Below, one piece after another: positions 1-12,000 of a DNA stretch of 64,000 nt. The position numbers and the translations under genes were made by a program. The notes beneath the pieces are model-generated. The model searched no databases. It was not told the origin of the DNA and saw only the letters and a list, made by a program, of their open reading frames with translations. The first letter of the stretch is position 1. Every line of letters begins with the position of its first letter. This stretch comes from Streptomyces liliiviolaceus (lineage in GTDB: Bacteria > Actinomycetota > Actinomycetes > Streptomycetales > Streptomycetaceae): positions 372,001 to 436,000 of the forward strand of contig NZ_JAGPYQ010000002.1 in NCBI RefSeq assembly GCF_018070025.1. The letters are read 5' to 3'.

Positions 1-3000
1 CTGGCCATCTCTACGACGATGTCGCGGTAGGTGGCGTACCGGATGGTCCTCGGGTAGGCGGCCATGATGTGGTCGGCCTGGCCCGCGCCCTCGGTGTTCA
101 TGGTGCGCGGAGTCCGGAGGTCGCTCAGCCCCGGCACCGTCAGGGGCATCCCCCGGTACGCCTCCTCCTGCTCGGGAATCTCCGCGTTGCGGGAGGCGAG
201 GGGGTGCAGGCCGATCTCGTGGGCCAGCATGCCCATGATGTAGCCGGTGTCGTACTTCTCGAAGTAGTAGCTCGCGAGGTTGATCTGGACACCGTCGTCG
301 CCCAGGTCGCGTACGTCGGCGGGGGTTTCCGTCGTACGCAGGTGCAGCGTGATCCGTACGGGACGGTCGCCGACGTAGCTCTTGATGGTGCGGTGCTCGT
401 CGAGCAGTTCGATGATCCGGACCGCCTTGTCGACGTACCTCTCCGTCTGGTTCAGGTTGGTGAACTCGAAGTTCCCCAGCTTGAAGGGACGGAGGGTCGG
501 CTCCGGCGCGGGGGCAGGGTTCGTCGGGGCGTCGGTGCCGGTGCCGTCGTCGGTGCCGGACAACGTGTGCAGCTCGTACGCCTCCTCCTCCACGACGCCC
601 GGGAGGTCGCTGCCGGTCGGCGACGGGGGCAGCGGAGCGGTGATCGCATCCTGCGGGACCGGGGTCGTCAGCGCGGGATCCGGCACCGGCGGAACCAGCA
701 GGACCGGTGGCACCGGCGGAACCGGCGGCACCGTGTCGACCGGCGTCGAGCCCTCCACATCGGCCCCCGTGAGGACCTCCGTCTTCGTACCCTTCGTGTC
801 CTTGGGTGCGGGAGCCTTCGTGTCCTTGGGGGACTCGGACGTCTTCGGATCCTTCGGGTCCTTCGAGTCCTTCGGATCCGGAGTCTTCGGCGCGGGCGCC
901 GGCGCCGGCGTGTGCAGGGTCAGCGGGACGAAGTCCCCACCCCGGCGGCGGAGCCGGATGTGCGAGCCTCTGTCGCCAGACGGGCCCGCGTAGGTGTGGG
1001 CGGTGCCGTTCTCCTCGATCAGGGTGACGGTCGTGCCGGTCGCCGCGGCGGCCCACTCGGCCAGCGCGCGGTCGGCGTCGGGACCCCACGGGGCCTCGGC
1101 GAGATGGCGGCGCAGATTGCCGTCGAGCGTGAGCCGGCTCGGCTCCGGATCGCCGCGGCGGCCGGCAGGGAGCGGCGGGGGCGTGAAGAGCGTGTCGCGC
1201 GTCGTCCGGTCGCCGGGGAGGCCGTACCGGCGCATCAGTTCGGTGGCCGGCGCCGCGGCGCGCCTGCGCAGGCGTGTCGCCTCCGGGCCGGCGAGTCCGG
1301 GCTGTCGCGAGGCCTGGAGCACGGCCGTGGAGAGCGCGCCGAAGAAGCCGTTGCCGCGGCCGGTGGGCGTGCCCTGGGTGTAGGTGGCGCCGTCGGGCGC
1401 GGTGAGGACGCCGTCGCGGTCCATGCGGTAGCGGGGGCCGGTGCTGTCGGCGGGCGGCAGCCAGGGCGCGGTGGTGTGGCTGCGGTGCGCGGGCGGCTGC
1501 TCGGGGGTGGGGCGCGTGGTGCCGGCGGCGGAGGTGTCGGTCGTCGTACCCGAACCGGTCGTGCTCGGCGGCAGGGCGGTGGCGACCGGGGCCGGGGTGC
1601 CGGTGGGGAGCGCGGCGTGGAAGAAGCCGTCGGTGGCGAAGAGGACGGGGTCGGCGGCCGGGTCGACGGACGCCGGGTCGACGCCGTGCGGGAGGAACAG
1701 CTGGTCGCGGCCCTCGCCGGTCACCACCGTGAGCGGGGTGCCCAGGACCCGGGCGGCGAGGGCGGGCAGCAGGTCGGCTCCGCCGTGGTCACCGGCGCGG
1801 CGCTCGGGCGGTTTCGGTGCGCCGTCGGCGGTCCCCGTGCCGGCGTCCGGCAGCGGCTCGCTCGCGAACGGGCGGGACAGGGCCAGCGAAGCGAGCGCCA
1901 CCCGCTGGTCGGGGGTGGGCCAGTAGGTCTGCGGGAGGCGGCCGAAGGCGTCGAACTCGGCCTGTTGCGCGGGGGTGAGCACCACGCCGGCCGCGTCGAG
2001 TTCGGCCTGGGTGAAGGTGTCCGCGGCGTCCAGGGCGAGGGCGTCGAGCAGGTCCTGGTTGCCGTCCGCGCCCAGTGCCCAGGCGAGACGGTGGCGGGCG
2101 GCCTCGACGGCCTCCGCGGTGACCGCCGGATCGCCCGGGTCGGCGGTGAACCGGTCGGCGAGGTCGTCGCCGAGGAGGTACGGCAGGCGGCCCGAGGTGT
2201 CGGCGGTGGCGAGCAGCGCGTGGAAGAACGAGGCGCCGTCGTGCGGCATGTCGTGCACTTCGCGCACCGTGACGCCGTCCGGCGAGGTGATGGTGCGCGG
2301 CGCGGAGTCGGTGGCGTCGGTGACGGTGTACGGCTCGGGTGCCTCGGAACGCCAGTCGGGCGCGGTGTACGTCTGCGGCGCGTCCGGCGCCGTGACCGTG
2401 GCCGAGCCCTGGTGGTGGGCGGTGAGGCGGGAGGCGGCGAGTTGCAGCCGGTGGTGGTCGTCGGCGGCGGCGTCGGTGCGCAGCTGCCAGCGGTGGACCT
2501 CCTCGCGGGCGGCCTGCCAGGCGGCGACGGGCGGGGAGTAGAAGACGTCCGGCGGCAGGTCGGTCGGCTCTCCGGAGTTGTCGTCGCCGAGTGCGGCCCG
2601 GTCCTCGTCGCTCAGGTCGAGCCAGGTCTCCCGGGCCCGCGCGCGGGCGTCGTAGTAGTTCTTCTCGGCCGTGGCGAGGTCGGCGGCGGCCTTGGCCTGG
2701 GCGTCCCAGGCCGCGGCGACGTCGTCGGTGTACGAGGTCTCGTCGAGGAGTCCGTAGTCGCGGGCGAGGTCCTCGCGCAGCCAAACGAGGGCGGTGGTCT
2801 CGGCCTCGGCGGCGCGCGGCCCGCGCTTGGCCTTGCCGAGGGCGTGCAGCGGGCGGCTGTCGGTGAACTTGTGGTCCACCTCGGCCACCGAGAGCCAGCT
2901 CACCGGGATCGCGAAGAGCATGCTCCGGTCGGTGACGACCTTGAGGTGGGTGCCGAGGGTGGTGTCCGCGGTGCCCTTGAGGGTGGTGCCGTCGTTCGTG

Positions 3001-6000
3001 CCGCCGATGGGGACCGTGGCGCCCGGGTTGGTGACACCGGCGTTGCTGGTTCCGGCCAGCGGCGCGGTGCCCACGGCGCCCTCGACGTTGTCGGTGATGC
3101 CCGCTTCCAGCGCGTCGGAGGTCTTCGCCCGCTGCATGGCCTCCATGCGGGGCTTGTTCTCCACGGCGAGGAGCCGCGCGCCGCGGCGGTGCATCTTCGC
3201 GTAGAGGCGGGAGTCGGCGGTGTGCGACTGGCCGAGGAGGTGGGAGGACGCCTGGGTGGGCAGGGCCGCGCCGTTCGCGCCGAGCGCCTCGCGAAAGCCG
3301 CCGGTCAGGCCGACCTGTGTGGTGGCCTCCTGTTGCGCCTGGGCGGGCGCGGTGCCGACGCCCGTGAGCGAGGTGAGGTGGGCCATGCGTACGCGGCTCG
3401 CGAGGTGGACGCCGGTGTGCCGGCGGCCGAGGTCTCCGTCGCCGAGGCCGTCGGCGCGGGCGGTGGCGATGGTGAGGGCGTCGTGGACGTTGCCGGCGCC
3501 GCGGATGTCCACGGCGAGGATGCCGGAGCCGATGGTGTCGTCGAAGGGCAGTACGTCCGGGTCGGGGCTGCCGCCGGGGTCACCGGCGGCGGAGGTGCGC
3601 CAGGCGGCGATGCCCTCGGGGCGGGCCTGGGCGGCCGTCAGTACGCGTACCGCGCGCTCGGGGTCCGGTACGTCCTGCTCGGTGAGCGCGCCGTCGGAGC
3701 CTTCGCCGTCCGGGGTGAGCAGGCTGGCGGGGAGTACTTCGTTGAGCGTGCCGACAGGGACGGCGGAGACGCCGGGGGCGAGGGCGTCCCCGGTCGAGTC
3801 CGTCATGGTGACGGTGAGGGCGTAGCTGGTGATCACCTCGGCGTGGGCCTGGGTGGTGGCGATGTTCGGCATCGCGGTGGTGCCGGCGGTCTGGGTCCGG
3901 ACGCTGGCCCGCTGCTTGGCCGCGGTGCCCTGGAGCGAGGGGTTGGCGATGAGGATGCCGTCCTCGGCGGCGCGCTGGCCGCCGCTGAGCGTCACGTCGG
4001 CGCCGCGGTCCTGTGAGGTGCCGCCGGCCTCGTCGCGGGCGGTGGTGCGGTAGTCCTCCAGCTCGTAACCGGTGCGCAGCCGGTCCACGGTGGTGGTGAT
4101 CGGTGTCAGGGTGAACTTGAGCTGTCCGGGGCTGCCGTTGACGGGCAGGTGGAACATGTTCGACCAGGTGCGGTAGCGGACCGGCAGGGTCATCCCGTCG
4201 GTCGTCAGCTCGTGCAGGTGCGCGGCGAGGAAGTCCGGGGAGAGCCGCTGGAGGACCTGCTCCCGGTCGTGCGAGGGCACTCCCATCCGGGCCAGTTGCT
4301 GGAGCAGCTGGCGTGCCACGGGGCTTGCGTCGAGCTGGCCGCTGGGGTGAGTGGGGAAGCGGCGGAACCGCAGGTAGGGGGGCACCCGGTAGCCGCGGCC
4401 GAGGTTGTGCGGGGTCTTGTCGCCCAGGCCGTCCGGGGCGAGGCCCGCCTCGATGACGTCCTGCATCGGCAGGTGGAACATCACGGCGTCGCGGATGCGC
4501 TGGAGGGCGGCGGCGGCCCTGCGCGGGGCGAGGCTGTTGCCGAGGCGGTCGGAGACGAGTCCGGCGGCGGAGCTGATGCCCGCCCCGGCGCGGGTGCCGA
4601 TCGCGCCCATCGCGGCCGTCCACCGGTCCCGTACGGCGATGGTCTCGGCGGTGTCGGCGACGACCAGGTACATCCGGCCGGCGTAGGTGAGGGTGGTGTT
4701 GCGCCCCCGGGTGAGGGTCTGCGAGACGCTGCGGCCCTTGCCCCAGGCGTACTGGAGGGCGGCCGAGTAGGAGCCGACCACCGGCGGCCCGCCCGGGGCC
4801 TGCTGCACGGGGGTGTCGGCGCCCTGGAGGCCGAGGGTGGTGCGCGAGCCGGTGCTCGCGCTGCCGTTGACGCGGTGTTCGTTGCCGACGGTCGTCTCGG
4901 AGCTGGCCGGTTTCGGATCGCTCCTGACCCGGAAGTTGCTCAGTTCGCCGCGGACGGCTCCCTTGAGGTAGTGGGTCCTGAAGGGTCCGGCGCCGTTCAG
5001 TCCGGCGATACGGGAGCCGAACGGGCCGAGGTACTGGCCGAGTTGGCCGGCCACGCTGAGGTTCGCCATGGCGCGGCGCAGTGCGGTGCGCACCGGGGCG
5101 CCGGGGGCGCTGACGTGCCAGGAGGCGCCCGAGGCGCGGTCGGCGGTGTCCTGCATGAGCTGCTGGCGCTGCGGGCCGCCCTCGGCGCTGAGCACCACGT
5201 GCGGGGCGCGCAGCAGCTTCTTGGTGAGCTGCTGGTCGGGCGTCTCCGTGGCGGGCGACGGGCGCGTGCCGTCGAGGAGTTGGTCGGCCGCGTCGGCGGA
5301 GAGCTGTGTCGGGGCGGGTGTGGTCGCGGGCGCGGTCACCGTGCCGGTCGGGGGCGGGTCGGCCGGGGCGTGCCGGTCGGAGCCGTGTGCGGCCGGTACG
5401 GCCAGTTCGACCCGGCCGACGGTCTCGTTGCCCCGGGTGAACAGGGGCCGCTCCTCGACCTTGCTGACGAAGACGCCGGCGCCGAGGAGGCCGACGGAGG
5501 CGAGCCTCGCCCAGCCGCGGGGGCGGCGGTGGCCCTCGAAGGTGGCGCCGAGTTCCACCTGGTAGCTGTAGAGGTCGGCGCCGGTCTGGAACATCAGGTG
5601 GTCGTGGACGACCGCGACCGTGTTCCTGGTGGCCTTCTGGGCGGTGCGCGCGTGCCGGAGTCCGACGGCCACGCTGCCCGCCTGGCGGGGCAGTCCGACC
5701 TCGGGCACCTTGTCGTGGTCGCGTGGCCCGACACCCATCTCGACACCGCCGGACAGGGTGACGGCCGCCTGCTGTCCCTGGCCGGAGACCTCGGTGCCGA
5801 TCACCGCGTTGCGCAGCGAGCGCTCGCTCATGGTGGTCTCGAACCGCCGGTCGGTCAGGCGTGCCTTGAGGACGAGCGTGTGGTGGCCGCGGCGTACCTT
5901 GCCGTCCTCGGTGAGGGTGACGGGCACACCCGTGGTGGACAGGTCGTCCAGGCTCTGCGCCAGGCTGGGCCTGTTCAGCGCCTCGCGCACCTGGCGGTCG

Positions 6001-9000
6001 TTGTGCAGCGCGGTCCGCATCCGCCCGTCGCCGTACCAGAACTTGGCCAGTCGCGGATGCCGCAGCATGAACGGCGGCACGAACAGCGACGGATACGACT
6101 GGTGCAGCGTGTCCAGGACCGCGTCCGTGAACGCGTGCATGGGGTCCTGGGGGGCGGGCGGCGGCGTCTGGGTCGAGGGCTGGGTCTGAGGCTGGGTCGA
6201 GGGCTGGGTCTGGGTCTGTACCGGGGGCGGCGGGGGCGGCGTCTGGGTCGGCGGGGGCGCGACCGGGCGGAACCCCTCGGCGCGGACCTGGCCGCTGAGG
6301 TGGACCGGGTCCTCCCGGGTGAGGTACCACGGCACCGGCGGCTCGGCGTCCGGGTTGGGGCCCGCCTGGCCGGGCGTACGGCTGTCCCAGCCCGCGAGGC
6401 GGCGCGCGTCCTGGGTGGAGATCCAGTCCAGGCTGACCACCCGCACCGGCCGGGCGGCGGACGGCGGTTCGCCGGGCTTGCGCACCATCAGGGTGCGCTC
6501 GACCCGGTAGAGCGCGACGGGTTGGTTACGGATCCGGCCGGTGGTCTTGCGGGCCGCGTCGACGCCGAGGTAGTGGCCGCGCCCGGTGGAGAGGTCCGCG
6601 CGGACGAGGGGGCCGCCCTGGAGGCGTACGTCGGTCTCCAGACCGGCGAGAGTGTAGTTGGGCCCCGCGGTGACCTGGATGCCCAGGCGGGTGTCACGGA
6701 CGTGCCCGCGCTCGTTCTGGTACGTGGTCTGGGTGAGGTCGCGCAGCTCCGCCTTGACCGACTCGGTGACCAGGGTGGCCCGGTGCGGCACCGACCGCTC
6801 CACGATCAGGTGCCCCAGCGGGTGCTGTCCGCTGCCCCGGGTCAGCTCGGGCCCCGTGACCGACCCGGAGAACCGGCCGAAGAGCGCGAGCAGCCGCCCC
6901 GGCCGGACGTACGAGACCAGGGTGCGGTGCGCCGAACTCCCGGGCCTGGCACCGGAGATGGCGATCGCCATGTCCTCCGGCGAGTCCGTCAGATGCAACC
7001 CGGTGGTGTCGGTCATCCGCGGCTCGATGCCGTCCGGGAAGGTGAGCGTCTTCGGTGCCCGCTGGGGCCCCTTGTAGGGCACGGTGAGGTCGTCCGGCAG
7101 CCGCCAGCTCAGTCCGTCGCGCATCGCGAACTGCGCGCTGTGCACCTGGGTGCGCTGCCAGCCCGACGTCGGCGGCGGCGGAGTCGGCCGAGCGGCCGGG
7201 GCGGCGGTCGTGGTGGTGGTGCTCGGGGTGGTCGTCGTCGTGGCGGTGGTCGTGGGGGCGCTGGTGGTCGGGGGTGTCTTCGGCCCCTCCGTGACGCGGT
7301 CCACCCGTACCCGGTAATGGACGTCGTCCAGGTGAAGGTGCGAGCCCTCCCAGTTGCGCCACTCGGACTGGTTGTACGCCTGGGTGCCCTGCGCGTAGTC
7401 GGTCCGGCGCGTCCAGCCCAGCGAGAAGCCGATCTTCAGCAGCCAGTTGAGCGGGGGCCCCATGCTCAGACCGCCGGCGATCCGCCGCCCGAAGCCGACA
7501 CTGCGCCCGCCGCCCGTACCGGCCTGGCCGCGCCGCATGGTGTCCACCCTGACGGTGGCGTCGCCCACGTTGGAGAAGCGCTCCCAGCGGTGGTACGGGA
7601 TGGCCTCGACCGTCATCTCGTGGCCGACCCCGGACTTCTCGCGGCCGACGAAGCGCGCACCGCGCGGGGCGGTGAAGGCGTCCGGCTGCTGGGTCAGCAG
7701 CCGTAGCAGCTCCGCCTCGTCGAACTGGGAGCGCAGCTTCGGCGGAAGCTTGCTCAGGATCTCCTCGGCCACCTGCTCGGGCGAGCGCAGGGTGGTCTTG
7801 CCCAGGCCGGTGAAGAGCCCGGTCCGGGGACGGGGCGGAGTCTTCCCGCCCTTGCCACTCTTCCCGGTCTTCCCGGTCTTGCCGCCGGGCGGCGTGCCGT
7901 CCCCCGGGTCGTCGCCGGGATCGGCGTCCGGGTCGATCAGGACCGTGGGCAGCCTGCTGCCGTCCTCGAAGGTGACGGTCCGCGGCGCGGGACCCGGCAG
8001 ACGGGCGTCCACGCCGGTCAGCAGCCGTGCCGGGCGGTACCGTTCGAGCTGGGTCTCCAGCGGTACCGGGTCGCCCCGGTCGGGGGTCTCGGAGGCGGGG
8101 CTGTCGAGGTCGGTGACCCCGCCCATGCTGCGCAGCCACTCCCCGAAGACCCCCTCGGCACCCGGATCCTCGGTGACGGGATCCTGCGTGGCCGGGTCCT
8201 TGGTCGCGTTCGGGTCCGGCTTGGGCGTGGTCAGGTCCGGTACGGGGGTGAGCGGCGCCGAGGCCGGAATCAGCGCGTCGAAGTGGTCGGTGCCGTTGTA
8301 GGAGAGGTGCAGGGTGCCGCCCTTGCCGCCCGGGTTGAGGGTGTTGACGAAGGTGGTCCCCGAGGCCCTCGGGTCGGGCTGGACGAGCCGCAGGTCCAGG
8401 TCGAGGGTGTGCGCCAGCGCCTCCGGGAGCAGGTCGGCGAAGGGAGAGGCCCACAGGTCGGAGTGCTCGGCCGCCGCGGCGACCAGCCCCCTGGCTCCGA
8501 GGAGCCGCGCGGCGGCGGGGGTCGGGGCCACGACGGCGAGCTGCGCGTAGTCGCTCCCCCCGATGATCCGCTGCCACTCGGCGGGGTCGGCATTGGTGAC
8601 GACGTCCTGCGCGATCCGGTTCCACCGCCGGGTGATCCGGTCCCGCCGCGCCGTGTTCTGCACCCCGGCGAGGGCGCGCATCCGCAGATCGTCCACCACG
8701 GCGAGCACCGGGTCCGGGATCGCGAGGTGCATGTTGTCGCCCAGTTCGGTACCGGTGATCCGGTCACGCAACTGGGTACGCAGTCCGGCGACGTTCCGCG
8801 AGGCCCACGCGGGCGGGACGGTCTGGCTGCGGGCGCTGTCGAGCGCCGACCGGAAGAGGCAGTTCCCGCCGCCCGGGGTGTCCAGCCGCCGGAAGACCCG
8901 GCCGCTCGCGCGCACGATGCCCACCGAACCGGACTTGCTCTTGCTGAGGAGGGCCAGGTCCTCGGCGAGGCTCTCCGGCCGGCTCGGTGTGGGCACCAGA

Positions 9001-12000
9001 TCGGGTCTGCGGCGGGCGAGTTCGGCGGTGTCCTCGGCACTCAGCTTCAGCTCGGACAGCGGCAGCGGAGTGCCGGCGAGCGACCAGGTGATCTGCGCGG
9101 CGGGCGCGTAGGACAGCCCGCGTACGTCCTCCGGCGAGACCATGGTGGTGGGCGGGAGCGCGGGCGGCGGCGGGGGCAGCAGGGTGTCGAGCGTGGTGTC
9201 GGGCCCGGCGGTGGCACGCAACTCGGCCGCGGCACGCAGGAATTCGGTGTACTGCTCGACCGTGGGGTCGGCCGCGGGATCGGTGCCCGTGTCGCCTGTC
9301 GCACCGCGCCGGTCGACGGTCATCCGGCGCAGCAGGTCCGGAGTCATCCGGCCGTCGCCGTAGCGGGCCGCGGTGTCCTGGCCGGCCCAGCGCAGGTTGT
9401 CCACGAAGGCGAGTCCGGCGAGCAACTCCCTGTTCTCCGGCTGCTGTTCGGCGTCCGGGCCGAGAGCGCCGCGCAGGGTGCGGATCTGCTGAAGGGTACG
9501 GGCCCTGGCGAAGGCGTCGGCCGGTCCCGGGCCCGCGTGCAGTCCGGCGTCGCGGGCCAGCCCGTCCAGATCGGTGCCGCTGGGCTCCGGGGTGAAGAGC
9601 CGCCACCCTCCCGGCCCGTCCGGGCCCTCGGTGAGCACCGCGCGGACGTTGCCGTCCCCGTCCCGGGCCGTGCCCACCTCGGTGGTCGGCGCGTACACCT
9701 GTCGCCCGGTGCGGTTCGCCACGTGCTGGGCCACCGGCAGTCCTGCGATCTCCGGCTGCCGTCCGGTCTCGCAGGAGAACAGCACCAGCGGCCGGTCCTG
9801 ATCGCCGTCCTGCGCCCAGGAGTTGAGCACTTCACCGAGCTGCACACCGCTGACCTTCACGGTGGGGTGGGCCGCGTCGTCGGTGCCGAGGGTGACGGTA
9901 CGGGGGGTGCCGTGTCCCGCGAAGTAGTCGGCGCCGCGCTCGGTGCCCGAGCCGGGCAGCGCGGTCGGCGGGCCGGTGAACACGGTACGGCGGACCGGCG
10001 GATCCCCTGCGGTCTCCGGAGTCGGGGAGACGGAGGTGGTGCGCACGCCACGGAAGGTGTCCTGGCCGAGCAGCGCGCGCCGCCCCGCGCTGTGCGCCGT
10101 GCCGTCCTCGGCCGGGCCCTGCGAGATGGTCAACGTCTGTATTGCACGGCCCGGTTGGGGCTTCACCGTCGAGTCCGGCACGAGGCGCCGCAGCTGTGCG
10201 ACGGGCACGGTGTGGCCGTCCAGGGTGGTGACGACCGGACCGCCCGTGGGCCGGACGACGATCCGTCCGGTGGGCGGGGGCGTCACCGGGGGTGGCGCGG
10301 GGGTGCTGTCCGATGTTTCGGGTGACGTGTCGGACGAGGTGTCCGGGGACGTGGTGGGGGAAAGCGGCGGCGGGGTGCCGCCGTCGCCGGGCCCGCGTCC
10401 GCCGCCGAGGTCGGAGGTCCGGCCGCCGGTCGCGACGCTGTCGCCCGACTCCAGGTGCAGCTCGGTGGCCGTCTCGGTCCAGGGACGGGACAGGTCGGCG
10501 AGCTTGGCCGTGACAGGGGCGCCGATGTCGGTGGAGGTCGGAGCGACTCCGGTGCCGTTCAGGCCCGTCGTCACGTCCGACACCAGCTTCGGGCGCGGGG
10601 CCGGGGCGTCGGCCGGGTCGCTGTCGGTCGTCACGTCGGCCTGCGGGGCGGGGTCCGAGGTCGTGGAGGGGGTGTAACCGAAGGCGTCGGCGAGCGGCAG
10701 CAGCACGTTCGCGCCGGGGAAGTCGGTGTCCGAGGTGTTCGAGACGTCCGAGGTATCCGAAGTGACCGCGGTGTCCGAGGTGCCGTCCGTCGTCATGGCG
10801 GGCGGGGGCCCGGCGAGCGTGCGGACCCGGACCGGGGCGCCCGGCCCCTCACGGGTCAGCTCGACGGCGGCGCGTACCGGACGGCTCGATCCGTCCGGCG
10901 TGACCGCGGGACCGAGCACCACGGCCCGGTCGACGCCGGCACCGTCCAGCAGCTCGGCCGCCTCCGGCGACCCCTCTCCCGGCGGCGGCGCCTCCGAGAC
11001 CACGATCGTCAGCGGCGGCGCCTTGGTGACCTCGGGGCTCGCGAGGGCGGTGGGCCCTGCCTTCACGTCACTCGGGCCGGTGATGTTACGTACGTCGTCG
11101 GTGTCACGTACGTCGCCAGTATCGCCTACGTCACCGGTGTCACGGACGTCACCGGTGTCGGCGTACGAGCCGGTGGTGTTCACCTTCGGGGGCGCCGCGG
11201 CGACGTCGGTGTCCGGCGCGGGGGTGCTCTCGGCGGGGTCCGAAGTGACGGACGTGTCAGTGGAGTTGACCGTCTCCGGGGAGATGGTGCTGTCCGGGGA
11301 GACAGTGGTCTGCGGGTCTGTCGTCGTCTCCGCGGTCTGCGCGGCGTCATCCGTCGTGGTCTGCGAACCGTCCGCCGGGTTCGTGAGATCCAGGTCGCTG
11401 GATTCCTGGGACTGCGTCTCCGAGGAGGTCGAAGAGTTCGAGGAATTCGAGGAGTTCGAGGAGTTCGAGGAAGACTGGTTCGTTCCGGCGGCGGGGGTGC
11501 CACCCGTCCGAGCACCTGTGTTCGTACCGGTACCCGTGCCGGTGTTCGTCCCCGTGCCCGTGCCGGTATTGGTCCCCGTACCGGTGTTCGTCGCAGTCGA
11601 GTTGGTCAGGCCGTTGGACGGGACGGGACCGCCGTTCGCCTGCTCGGAGCCCACGTCCGGATTGCCCTGCGCAGCGTTGGAACCGCCCTGCTCGACAACG
11701 GAGTTGCCGGAGATGTCGTTGCCGAACCCGTCCGTGCCGAGCGGGGTGTCCACCGTGACCGGGGTGCCGAAGCTGTCGAGGGCGCGGCGGACCTCGTCGG
11801 CGTCGATCTGGGCGGCGGGGCTGTTCCCGGCCGGGACCACCCTGACCTCGGGCAGCTGCGACAGATTGCCGTGCAGGTTGTCGCGTACGCCGATCTCGGT
11901 GCTGCCGGGCTGCTGGGAGCCGCGCAGCGCGGCGAGGTCCTGCAGTGCCTGCGCGCGGACCTCGGCGGGTCCGTTGTGGACCTGCTGCCACAGCTCGTTC

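Noticed and set aside
180..250. Confident zinc metalloprotease call from HEIGLH
   Set aside because: The spacing is HExxxH, not HExxH, and the rest of the domain is outside the window. Kept only as a low-interest observation.
69..4016. Long plus-strand open frame opposite the giant gene
   Set aside because: It is the GC-rich mirror of a real minus-strand gene: no ribosome site, no recognisable domains, Arg/Gly/Val-rich composition. The minus frame has coherent domains and continues in phase for 13.5 kb.
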